Made by a program: the position numbers and the translations under genes. This document shows positions 1 to 6,540 of a DNA stretch of 10,037 nt, one piece after another. Under the pieces are notes generated by a model. The model searched no databases and was not told the origin of the DNA. It saw only the letters and a program-made list of their open reading frames with translations. Every line of letters starts with the position of its first letter. Within the stretch, counting starts at the first letter, position 1. This stretch comes from Synergistaceae bacterium (lineage in GTDB: Bacteria; Synergistota; Synergistia; Synergistales; Aminobacteriaceae), in assembly GCA_017446645.1 (NCBI GenBank), contig JAFSQO010000347.1:1-10037 (forward strand). The letters run 5' to 3'.

Positions 1-140
1 CCTTATCCACGTTAATTAGTCTCAATGCGGAGCTTGCTGCTTAGGCTGTAAAGTTCTGAGTTCTGACCGTATGGTGGAGAGGAAGTCCGGACGATTAAGA
101 AATTCGGAAGCACGCGACTTTAGTCGTGTGAGGATTCACT
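1..140 (+). mobile_element. Decayed right end of an IS200/IS605-type element (tnpB 3' tail and omega-RNA/right-end hairpin)
   Basis: The clearest part is the hairpin at 111-130: an 8-bp stem (CACGCGAC / GTCGTGTG, one G.T wobble) closed by a TTTA loop, preceded by GGAAG and followed by AGGATTCAC. This is the usual layout of IS200/IS605 right ends: GAA-x-C, stem, CTTTAG, stem, GAGGATTCA. In the family, this end also forms the 3' part of the guide (omega) RNA that TnpB uses. Upstream, positions 1-100 give only short broken reading frames with TnpB-tail flavour (a VERKSG stretch near 76-93 and an LNA-like stretch near 23-31), interrupted by stops. No transposase or left end is visible inside the window, so this is an inactive relic. 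The hairpin is well supported; the reading of 1-100 as tnpB tail is an inference. Confidence 0.6.
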
Positions 141-308
141 GTAACAGGAATGATGAAGAATAGACATCTGGCGAAAGCTGTTCAGGAGCAGAAGTTAGCA
201 GAATTCTATAGAATAATGCAATATAAATGCGAATGGCACGGAATAAAATTTATAACAGCAGACAGGTTTTATGCGTCGAGTAAAACATGTTCACACTGCG
301 GAAGATAA
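132..308 (+). pseudogene. tnpB: TnpB fragment (internal piece, truncated at the zinc ribbon)
   Basis: An open frame after the stop at 129-131 encodes about 58 residues, including VTGMMKNRHLAKAV, EFYRIMQYKC, ADRFYASSKTCSHCG and then TAA (306-308). This matches the stretch of IS605-family TnpB nucleases between the RuvC-II glutamate and the C-terminal zinc ribbon. Only the first CxxC half of the ribbon is present (residues CSHC). The RuvC-I aspartate, the RuvC-II glutamate, the second CxxC and the DRD(L/I)NA motif of RuvC-III are all missing, so no nuclease activity is possible. The fragment lies immediately downstream of an element right end, the opposite order from an intact element. It therefore comes from a second copy or from a rearrangement. 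Recognition of the family is firm; how the junction arose is inference. Confidence 0.85.
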
Positions 309-321
309 GGCTTTCGGAAAC

Positions 322-340
322 AAGCGCAAATTTGCAGCTT
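322..340. repeat. Inverted repeat with perfect 10-bp core palindrome
   Basis: GCAAATTTGC (326-335) is a perfect palindrome, flanked by AAGC on the left and, after one unpaired A, GCTT on the right, extending the symmetry to 322-340. It lies about 40 bp upstream of the flagellin promoter candidate. It could be an operator or part of decayed element sequence; nothing here identifies a binding protein. Confidence 0.35.
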
Positions 341-378
341 AGGTAAATATAGGTAATGCAAAAAATTTTCCCCCTCGC

Positions 379-405
379 TAAAGTCCCTCCCAAACAGACC
401 GACAA
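379..405 (+). promoter_or_regulatory. Sigma-28 (FliA/SigD)-type promoter candidate for the large flagellin
   Basis: TAAA (379-382, within CTAAAG) is followed after 15 nt by ACCGACAA (398-405). The family consensus is TAAA-N15-GCCGATAA, or CTAAA-N16-CCGATAT in Bacillus. The -35 part is perfect and the -10 part matches six of eight bases. Flagellin genes are classic sigma-28 targets, and this is the best match upstream of the gene. It implies a start near 412 and a long leader. No comparable match was found before flaG or the second flagellin. Confidence 0.5.
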
Positions 406-460
406 TGTAACCGGAAAGAGAAGAGCCCAAGCAACAACAGGGCAGCAAAGATTAAGCAAA

Positions 461-475
461 CCTTTTCGCGAAAGG
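461..475 (+). other. Small leader hairpin
   Basis: CCTTT (461-465) pairs with AAAGG (471-475) around a TCGCG loop. It lies inside the predicted flagellin leader. It is not followed immediately by a U-tract, so it does not read as a terminator. Role unknown. Confidence 0.3.
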
Positions 476-583
476 ATAGCAACAGTTTTAATTAGCAACA
501 CGCGCACGCCTGACAACAGGACATGCATTCGGACAAGTCATCAGGAAATGAGCGCGAGCATAACATAAACGATGATAAATCCG

Positions 584-634
584 AATCAATCCCGTGAGAA
601 GGCAAAGTTTCAACCCCTTTAGTCACGGATGATT
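584..634 (+). promoter_or_regulatory. Imperfect leader stem-loop just upstream of the flagellin RBS
   Basis: Left arm AATCAATCCCGTGA (584-597) pairs with TCACGGATGATT (623-634), giving 12 base pairs with single-base bulges at about 589 and 593. Inside the loop, AAAG (604-607) can pair with CTTT (617-620). The 3' arm ends one base before the first SD-like segment (636 onwards), so folding could set access to the ribosome or to an RNA-binding protein. The pairing is visible in the sequence; a regulatory role is inferred. Confidence 0.45.
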
Positions 635-635
635 A

Positions 636-671
636 GAGGAAAATTTACAAACACATGGAGGTAATTTACAA
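636..671 (+). promoter_or_regulatory. Duplicated Shine-Dalgarno segment with CsrA-consensus site
   Basis: GAGGAAAATTTACAA (636-650) and GAGGTAATTTACAA (658-671) are near-identical tandem copies. The second supplies the working SD, GGAGG (657-661), nine bases before the flagellin ATG at 671. This spacing favours ATG 671 over the in-frame ATG 677. ACATGGAGGT (653-662) matches the published CsrA consensus (A/U)CANGGANG(U/A) at every position and lies over the SD. A second GGA core is at 638-640, with 16 nt between the two cores. In Bacillus, CsrA represses flagellin translation through paired sites like these, antagonised by FliW. Operation here is an inference. Confidence 0.5.
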
Positions 672-3586
672 TGAGTATGATCATTAATCACAACATACCG
701 GCGTTACAGACCTATAATATTGTGAACAATACGTCGAACGCCCTTCAGAAGTCAATTGCAAAACTTTCAAGCGGACTTCGCATCAACTCAGCAGCAGACG
801 ACGCAGCAGGACTCGCAATCTCCGAGAAAATGCGCGCTCAGGTCAGAGGACTCGACAGAGCAGTAGCCAACACTCAGGACGGCATCAGCTTAATCCAGAC
901 CGCAGAAGGCGCACTCAGCGAGACTCACTCAATCCTTCAGAGAATGCGTGAACTCTCAGTACAGGCCGCTAACGACACTCTTACTCAGCAGGACAGAAGC
1001 TACATTCAGGAAGAAATCGACCAGCTGAACGAAGAAGTTACACGTATCGGCAATACGACACAGTTCAACAAGAAGAAATTGCTCAACGGCGATGCAGCAG
1101 GACTCTGGAGTTCAAGCGACATGGATACAAAGGCCATCATCAACGGCGGACTCCGTGAAGTAGACCAGTTCGGTCAGAAAAAGTCAATCGAGGGCAACTA
1201 CAAGATCCGCGTCAAGGCCGACCCCGGACAGGGCGAAGTCCAGAAGTCAGACATCATGACCATCAAGCACCCCAACGTTCTCACCGACAAGACAATCAAC
1301 GCTCCGTTGGGCATTAAGGATGTAAAAGTTGACGGGATGGCGCCGGGCAGCTATTCGCTCTCAGCCACTGCCGCAACCGATGCCGTAACAGCAAGCTCAC
1401 GGGCTACAGGAGCCTACGGCGTGGGAGGAGCTAAGTACGAGGTAACGGGTACATTGGCTAACACCGCCGCCACTAACGGTTTAGGCGCTGGCAATGGGCA
1501 GGTTGCCAAATACAATGTCACGCTGGGCGACAATAATTTGGGTACTATAACTGTAACTCAGTCCGGGAATACAGCACCCACAGAAGGAAGTATAGCCGCA
1601 TACCTCTTCGGTTCTGAGAATACGAATGCCACTGTAAGCGGCCGTGATGAAGTTCTTGCAGCTGCTCGTGACTTGGGAGTAGAGATCAGCGGAGACGGGG
1701 CTGCTGTTACGCTGACGAAGTACGGCGACGGGAATTTCGGAGATTTTAACATTACGCTTGTTTCGAGTGACAACACTAATGCAGCTGCTGCCGTAGGTAA
1801 AGCGATCTTCACAACCACTGGCAAGCCGAACAGCTCCACCACAACATCAGCAGGTAATGCTGCCACTTCAGCAGCTGTCGCAACTGCTGCTGCCGCAACT
1901 GCTGACACGGCTACAGTCATCAATCCGGTCTTCAACATCAATGCGGGAGCTATCACCAAGAACGCCAGCGTGCTGTTTGAGGTTACAGGGATGGATTCGC
2001 TGAACAAGACGGTAACACTGAAGGCAACTGCAACGCTGATGGACGCGAACGGCAACAATTCGACAGCAACCCAGGACGACATTGTTCTCACACAGGGATC
2101 AGCAGGAGTATTACTCAACGAACTGTTCGATATGACGGAAGACACCACCGCAGCAAACAATCCATCAATCGCGCTTAATACCGGCAAGTTCGTGGCACTC
2201 TCGAAGGACAGCAAGTTTGTCGTCAACTTCAGTGCTTCCGCTACTGCTGCCGCTGCTATTGCACCCGCTACTACTGCTACGCCCGATAACCTCACCTTCA
2301 GCCTCAGCGGCACGATTGATGAGGGCTGGGAGGACAGCTGGGACAGCGGAGTGTTTGCGAACAATAAGCCGACCTATGTATTGAACGGCAGGAAACTGGC
2401 AGACACCGAGATCAATTTCAAGAACTATATCCTGAATGAGAAGACCGGTACAGTTACACAGGGTACGGTAACAGTTGTTACTGATGACAAGTTCTCTACG
2501 AACACAGGCAACGGCGGCAAGCTCACAGCTGCAACGCTTCCCGCGGCAGGCACATCGCTTACTTCCTTCAAGAACACCTACATCGGCAAGACGGCGACGG
2601 GAGACGTGAAACTGCGCGACCTCGACAAGTTCTGGAACTCAGAGGGCGTAATGATGCTCGATGACGCGAAGAAGCTCACACTCAATCAGGGCGACGGCAA
2701 GACGGCGGACATCATGCTTTACGCGAATGACACGCTCGATGAAGTTGCGACGAAGATCAACAACGCGATCGCTACAGGGCTGGGACAGTCGCAGTACGTT
2801 GACGATGCTACGAAGTTCGCTACGTTTGTGTCAAGCGGAACTCCTCTTACATCTGAGGCGGTGCCCGGGACATTCGTAATCCGCTCGGTAGTTCCCGGGG
2901 CGCAGGGCGAGATAACATTCTCCGGCGATCAGGGAATCATTGACGCGTTCTCGCTGAACACGATTCAGGACTCGAAAGAGACGACATACACGGTTGACGT
3001 TCTTGACGAGCATAGCGGGAAGGTCATAGCTCAGGGCGTAAAGACGACCGGCAACGTGCTTCACGGAGTGATTCACGAGAACGTAGACGTAGAGTTCGGC
3101 GCGCTGAAGGGCGTTGATGCAAGCTGGAGTAGCTCGCTCAACAAGTACACGTACACTTCAACGCAGACGGAGTCAACGCTTCACCTTGCAGATAACACTA
3201 CAGTCCTTCAGATTGGAGCCAACGAGGGCGAAGATCTCGGAATGAACATCGGCGACATGAGAAGCCACGCACTCGGACTTGACGGCGTAAACGTCATGAG
3301 CCACGACAGAGCAGCACGCTCAATCACGATCATTGACAACGCAATTGATAAGGTCTCAACTCAGAGGGCAAATCTCGGAGCTTACCAGAACAGATTAGAG
3401 TACACGGCAAGCAACCTGACGACAGCCAGCGAGAACCTGACCAGTGCAGAGTCCAGAATCAGAGATACGGACATGGCGAAGGAAATGATGAACTTCACGA
3501 AGCTGAACATTATGCTTCAGGCTGGTAACTCAATGCTCGCGCAGGCAAACCAGCAGCCTCAGAACGTCCTTAGCTTAATTCGTTAA
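671..3586 (+). CDS. fliC: Large flagellin (probable major filament subunit)
   Basis: Structural protein of the flagellar filament, exported through the flagellar type III system and polymerised outside the cell. Residues 1-160 are a canonical flagellin D0/D1 N-terminus (NHNIPALQTYN, KLSSGLRINSAADDAAGLAIS, QRMRELSVQ). Residues 865-971 are the matching C-terminal D1/D0, ending MLAQANQQPQNVLSLIR. At 971 aa it is about two to three times the usual flagellin length, the excess lying in the surface-exposed middle. Residues 243-430 are largely absent from the paralogue downstream. Ala/Thr-rich low-complexity runs occur near 397-413 and 521-537. Residues about 668-760 resemble the hook-associated IN motif (GDGKTADIMLYANDTLDEVA). 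No cysteine is present. The ends prefer gca, tca and aga codons, while the middle uses more gcg, acg and cgc, suggesting a mosaic gene. The QRMRELSVQ segment corresponds to the TLR5-recognised helix of enterobacterial flagellins. The start is supported by the SD and by alignment with MSFIMNHDL of the paralogue. Confidence 0.96.
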   Translation: MSMIINHNIPALQTYNIVNNTSNALQKSIAKLSSGLRINSAADDAAGLAISEKMRAQVRGLDRAVANTQDGISLIQTAEGALSETHSILQRMRELSVQAANDTLTQQDRSYIQEEIDQLNEEVTRIGNTTQFNKKKLLNGDAAGLWSSSDMDTKAIINGGLREVDQFGQKKSIEGNYKIRVKADPGQGEVQKSDIMTIKHPNVLTDKTINAPLGIKDVKVDGMAPGSYSLSATAATDAVTASSRATGAYGVGGAKYEVTGTLANTAATNGLGAGNGQVAKYNVTLGDNNLGTITVTQSGNTAPTEGSIAAYLFGSENTNATVSGRDEVLAAARDLGVEISGDGAAVTLTKYGDGNFGDFNITLVSSDNTNAAAAVGKAIFTTTGKPNSSTTTSAGNAATSAAVATAAAATADTATVINPVFNINAGAITKNASVLFEVTGMDSLNKTVTLKATATLMDANGNNSTATQDDIVLTQGSAGVLLNELFDMTEDTTAANNPSIALNTGKFVALSKDSKFVVNFSASATAAAAIAPATTATPDNLTFSLSGTIDEGWEDSWDSGVFANNKPTYVLNGRKLADTEINFKNYILNEKTGTVTQGTVTVVTDDKFSTNTGNGGKLTAATLPAAGTSLTSFKNTYIGKTATGDVKLRDLDKFWNSEGVMMLDDAKKLTLNQGDGKTADIMLYANDTLDEVATKINNAIATGLGQSQYVDDATKFATFVSSGTPLTSEAVPGTFVIRSVVPGAQGEITFSGDQGIIDAFSLNTIQDSKETTYTVDVLDEHSGKVIAQGVKTTGNVLHGVIHENVDVEFGALKGVDASWSSSLNKYTYTSTQTESTLHLADNTTVLQIGANEGEDLGMNIGDMRSHALGLDGVNVMSHDRAARSITIIDNAIDKVSTQRANLGAYQNRLEYTASNLTTASENLTSAESRIRDTDMAKEMMNFTKLNIMLQAGNSMLAQANQQPQNVLSLIR

Positions 3587-3645
3587 TTAGCTCTAGGCTC
3601 TAGTTTCAAGTCAGTATTTATATTTATTACGCAAGAATATTTACG

Positions 3646-3677
3646 GGGGAAGGAGGGCAGCCTCCAACCCCTTTTTT
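3646..3677 (+). terminator. Intrinsic terminator after the large flagellin
   Basis: GGGG-AA-GGAGG (3646-3656), loop GCAG, CCTCC-AA-CCCC (3661-3671), then six T (3672-3677). The nine G/C-rich pairs are split by an AA/AA internal loop. It is a strong Rho-independent design and isolates a high-output flagellin message from flaG, which starts 41 nt later. FlaG expression would then need readthrough or a promoter I cannot identify. Confidence 0.85.
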
Positions 3678-3718
3678 AATATCGCGTAACAGCTGGCTCG
3701 GAAGCAGGTGCTCGGCTC

Positions 3719-4156
3719 ATGAAATTAGGAGATATTCCTTCAGGAGCGTTTATTCAGCAGTCATCAGCACCGGAGTCAGTGCGCAAAGTTACCAGAACCG
3801 TAACAAAGAAAGTAACAATCGGCAGCACTTCAGGGGACGAAGCGTTAAGCTCAGCTCAGAAAGAGAGTCAGAAACTCGCAGACAAGAAGCAGATCGAGAC
3901 CAAGAGACAGGAGCATGAAGCACGTTCCGAACAGCGGGCCGAGAAGGTAAAGAGCGCAATACTTGACGAAGCTTCGGCAATGCGTCATCTCAAGTATGAA
4001 GTCATCGAAGAAGCTGAACTGGTGCAGGTGAGCGTAGTAAACAATTCTGACGGTGCGATAATCCGCAAGTTTCCGCCGGACAAGGTAGTTAACATAGCAG
4101 TTAAGATTCGGGAGAAGAAGCGTAGAACCCGCAAAACTCTTGACTTGAAAGCATAA
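3719..4156 (+). CDS. flaG: FlaG-family flagellar protein
   Basis: 145 aa. The C-terminal half (about 88-132) has the FlaG layout: a hydrophobic/acidic strand (LKYEVIEEAELVQVSVV) followed by GAIIRKFPPDKVV, corresponding to the family's G-x-V-I-R-Q-I-P-P-E-E motif. FlaG proteins are small, poorly understood flagellar accessory factors whose loss alters filament length in several bacteria, and their genes usually sit next to flagellin, as here. The N-terminal part (about 40-85) is highly charged, with many Gln, Glu, Lys and Arg, and probably forms a coiled coil. The last 15 residues are strongly basic (REKKRRTRKT), an extension that is unusual for the family as I know it. A modest SD, AGGTG (3706-3710), lies eight bases before ATG. 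The gene lies between two flagellin genes and two terminators. Family assignment rests on the short motif and context. Confidence 0.8.
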   Translation: MKLGDIPSGAFIQQSSAPESVRKVTRTVTKKVTIGSTSGDEALSSAQKESQKLADKKQIETKRQEHEARSEQRAEKVKSAILDEASAMRHLKYEVIEEAELVQVSVVNNSDGAIIRKFPPDKVVNIAVKIREKKRRTRKTLDLKA

Positions 4157-4164
4157 ATTTTCTT

Positions 4165-4206
4165 AGTGGGTAGTGCTAAACACTAAACACTGCTCACTAT
4201 TTTATT
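4165..4206 (+). terminator. Intrinsic terminator between flaG and the second flagellin
   Basis: AGTGGGTAGTG (4165-4175) pairs with CACTGCTCACT (4188-4198) over 11 positions, two of them G.U wobbles, with a 12-nt loop. ATTTTATTT follows. The T-run is interrupted by A, so termination may be partial and allow some readthrough into the second flagellin. Confidence 0.65.
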
Positions 4207-4247
4207 TATAGATATTTTATAAGATTAAGGACGGTGAGAATTAAGCA

Positions 4248-6533
4248 ATGTCATTTATTATGAATCACGATTTAACTTCAATGCTTGGGCAACGGTTTTA
4301 TCAAAGAAATTCACTCGCTATGAGACGTTCACTTCAGAAACTATCAAGCGGAATGAGACTCACAATTGCAGACGTTGACAACACAGCTAACCTTGCAATC
4401 AGCGAGACAATGAGAAGCCGTATAGCCAGCATGGAGAAGGCCTCGCAAAATACTCAAGACGGAATAAGCCTCATTCAGACAGCACTAACTGCAATGGACC
4501 AGACCCAGAGCATGATGAACAGAATGCGCGAGTTGACCGTTCAAGCCTCAAATGACATTTTGACCCAGCAGGACAGAAGCTATATTCAAGTCGAGATAAA
4601 CGAGTTACGCCAAGAAATTACACGCCTCGCAAAGACTACACAGTTTAACCGCAAAAAAATTCTCAGCGGAGATAATGCAGTCCTCTGGAGCACGAATAAT
4701 ACTAACGTCAAAGCTATTGTCAACGGCGGAATACGTTCTCTTGACCAGTTCGGACAGAAATACGCAGTCGACGGAAATTATAATATCAACGTCAAGGCTA
4801 AAGAAGGCAAGGCTCAGGTTCAGAAGTCAAATATCATGACTATAAAACATGATGACGTAATCACAGGCAAGACTATTAACACTCAAGCAGGAGTCAAAGC
4901 TGTTGAATCAGAAAATCTTTTCGCAGGTCATTATAACTTGACACTTGAGGACGCTTCGACACCTCAGGCAGCACAGATAACGAGCTCTTACGGAATGGGT
5001 GATAACGCTTTCAGTGTGAGTGCGCTTTCAGGAGTTCAGGACAACGCAAGCATATTATTTGAAGTCAATCACATAGACACTAACGAAAAATGCGTAACCC
5101 TCAAAGCTTCAGCCAGTACGTTAAGCCAATCCGGACAAAGTTCAAGTTCTCTGCTCGGCGACAATATATTATTATTTGAAGGAGATAGAGTTAATCTAGG
5201 CTCGGTCAGCGTATCTCTAAGAGATATTAACTCACTCGAGAAGGGCGCAAAGTTCGTTGTCAATGTCAGTGCTCAAAGTTCGGATGCTGCTAATTCAGTC
5301 GGAGTTAATCTCGAAACAGATAATTTTAATCCCGGAACAAGTGCTCATTTCGTCTTGAATAACGATATAACTGACTCAGAGATCAAATTCAACAGCTATT
5401 ACGTTGACTCTAAAACGGGTACAGCGTCTCAAGGCAGAGTCATAATGACTACTAACGAAAATTTCACGAGTGCTTCAGACGGGACTATGTTAGCTTCGTT
5501 TGACGTTACTCACGTTGAAGAGCGTGCAAAGGGTGATACAAGACTTCGCGACATCGATAGATTCTGGAACACTGAGGGCGAATTCATGCTCAAGGAACCT
5601 AAGGAGATAACTCTTACTCAAGGGGACGGCACTCAGGCAAAGATTATGCTATACGGTGAAGATACGCTAAATGACGTTGCCCACAAACTCAATAACGCAA
5701 TTGCAATGAGTCTGGGTCAAGGCAAATATGTAGATGACGCAAATAATTTCGTAACTTTCACAGAGAATAATAAAGACATTGGACTTGACTCAGTCGCAGG
5801 GACTCTCGTAATGCGCTCAGTCATAACAGGCAAGAAGGGTGAAATTGTCCTTTCAGGCAACGAGGACTTAATGAAGGCTTTCGGACTCAACAATATTCAG
5901 GAATCACGCGAGACAGATTATATTCTCACTATAAAAGATATGCACGACGGCTCAGTTATTGCTCAGGACGTTAAAGCTGAAGGCAACATAGTATCAGGAC
6001 TCATTCACAGAAATATAGATATAGAACTCGATCCTATGATGGGACTTAATGCCAAATGGGACGATACAAAAGGCAATTTTGCATTAACCAGCACTACAGG
6101 AAATAACGGAGCTGACGTAACATTACATCTTTCCGACAACTCAAGCATTTTTCAGACAGGTGCAGGCGAGGGCGAGGACGTTATATTAAGCATAGGCGAT
6201 ATGAGTTCTCACGCTCTGGGACTCGATAAAGTCAACGTCATGACTCAGGATTTAGCAGCATACTCAATCGGAGTAATCGATCAGGCTATAGATCATGTCT
6301 CTATGCAGATGGCTAATCTAGGCGGAGCTGAAAACAGACTCGAACATCATATGCAGCAGCTTACTAAAGATATAGAAGCAATCACTGACGCAAATTCACA
6401 TATCAGAGATACTGACTACGCAAAAGAGATTCTAGAGTTCGCTAAAATGCAAATAGTTACGTCAACAAGTTCTGCAATGCTTGCTCAGTCAAATCAAATG
6501 CAGCAGTCAAGTATTCTTGGCCTGGTCAGGTGA
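4248..6533 (+). CDS. Divergent flagellin paralogue
   Basis: 761-aa flagellin-like protein homologous to the large flagellin along its whole length (shared segments include NTQDGISLIQTA, LTQQDRSYIQ, QKSxIMTIKH, LRDxDxFW and SHALGLD). The D1 core is conserved, but D0 and the hinge are not: the usual N-A-L-T-N pattern is replaced by DLTSMLGQRFYQRNSLAMRR, and RINSAADDAAG by RLTIADVDNTAN with one extra residue. The C-terminus ends MLAQSNQMQQSSILGLVR rather than the canonical QANQQPQNVLSLIR. It lacks most of the roughly 190-residue insertion of the large flagellin and has a single cysteine (residue 282), unusual in exported flagellins. The SD is GGTGAG (4233-4238). No sigma-28 promoter match and no CsrA consensus are visible upstream, unlike the first gene. 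It is likely a minor or specialised filament subunit; a filament-end or adaptor role is possible. Codon use is more AT-rich than in the large flagellin. Confidence 0.93.
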   Translation: MSFIMNHDLTSMLGQRFYQRNSLAMRRSLQKLSSGMRLTIADVDNTANLAISETMRSRIASMEKASQNTQDGISLIQTALTAMDQTQSMMNRMRELTVQASNDILTQQDRSYIQVEINELRQEITRLAKTTQFNRKKILSGDNAVLWSTNNTNVKAIVNGGIRSLDQFGQKYAVDGNYNINVKAKEGKAQVQKSNIMTIKHDDVITGKTINTQAGVKAVESENLFAGHYNLTLEDASTPQAAQITSSYGMGDNAFSVSALSGVQDNASILFEVNHIDTNEKCVTLKASASTLSQSGQSSSSLLGDNILLFEGDRVNLGSVSVSLRDINSLEKGAKFVVNVSAQSSDAANSVGVNLETDNFNPGTSAHFVLNNDITDSEIKFNSYYVDSKTGTASQGRVIMTTNENFTSASDGTMLASFDVTHVEERAKGDTRLRDIDRFWNTEGEFMLKEPKEITLTQGDGTQAKIMLYGEDTLNDVAHKLNNAIAMSLGQGKYVDDANNFVTFTENNKDIGLDSVAGTLVMRSVITGKKGEIVLSGNEDLMKAFGLNNIQESRETDYILTIKDMHDGSVIAQDVKAEGNIVSGLIHRNIDIELDPMMGLNAKWDDTKGNFALTSTTGNNGADVTLHLSDNSSIFQTGAGEGEDVILSIGDMSSHALGLDKVNVMTQDLAAYSIGVIDQAIDHVSMQMANLGGAENRLEHHMQQLTKDIEAITDANSHIRDTDYAKEILEFAKMQIVTSTSSAMLAQSNQMQQSSILGLVR

Positions 6534-6540
6534 TGTTCTA

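Larger units (their letters stand above)
309..670 (+). other. Gene-free flagellin control region and leader
   Basis: No convincing gene was found here. The open frames crossing it lack a good ribosome binding site and have no recognisable protein features. The region holds a palindrome (322-340), a sigma-28-type promoter candidate (379-405), a small hairpin (461-475), a larger imperfect stem-loop (584-634) and a duplicated Shine-Dalgarno/CsrA-like segment (636-671), all described separately. If the promoter is real, transcription would start near 412 and give an untranslated leader of about 260 nt. Confidence 0.6.

Noticed and set aside
281..308. Second sigma-28-like match (TAAA-N16-GAAGATAA)
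   Set aside because: It coincides with conserved TnpB coding sequence (SSKTCSHCGR then stop), has the less favoured spacing and is further from the gene; likely chance.
250..528. 92-codon minus-strand open frame in the leader
   Set aside because: It runs antisense to the TnpB relic and the flagellin promoter region; no SD and no recognisable product.
356..568. 70-codon plus-strand open frame upstream of flagellin
   Set aside because: It begins upstream of the proposed transcription start, has no properly spaced SD and gives a low-complexity basic product.
1558..2364. 268-codon open frame on the minus strand within the large flagellin
   Set aside because: It lies antisense to the Ala/Thr-rich flagellin middle; its open state follows from codon bias there, and its Val/Ala/Ser-rich product has no domain features or RBS.
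2661..2879. 72-codon alternate-frame plus-strand ORF inside the large flagellin, and similar short frames inside flaG, the second flagellin, rqcH and the 9338-9991 gene
   Set aside because: All lie in alternate frames of well-supported genes and show Ser/Arg/Leu-rich shadow composition with no RBS.
3692..3712. Sigma-54-like TGGCTCG...GC motif before flaG
   Set aside because: The bases at the -12 position are GG rather than GC at the required spacing, so the match fails.
4199..4230. AT-rich segment with TATAAG as a promoter for the second flagellin
   Set aside because: No acceptable -35 at normal spacing; part of the segment is the terminator's T-rich tail.
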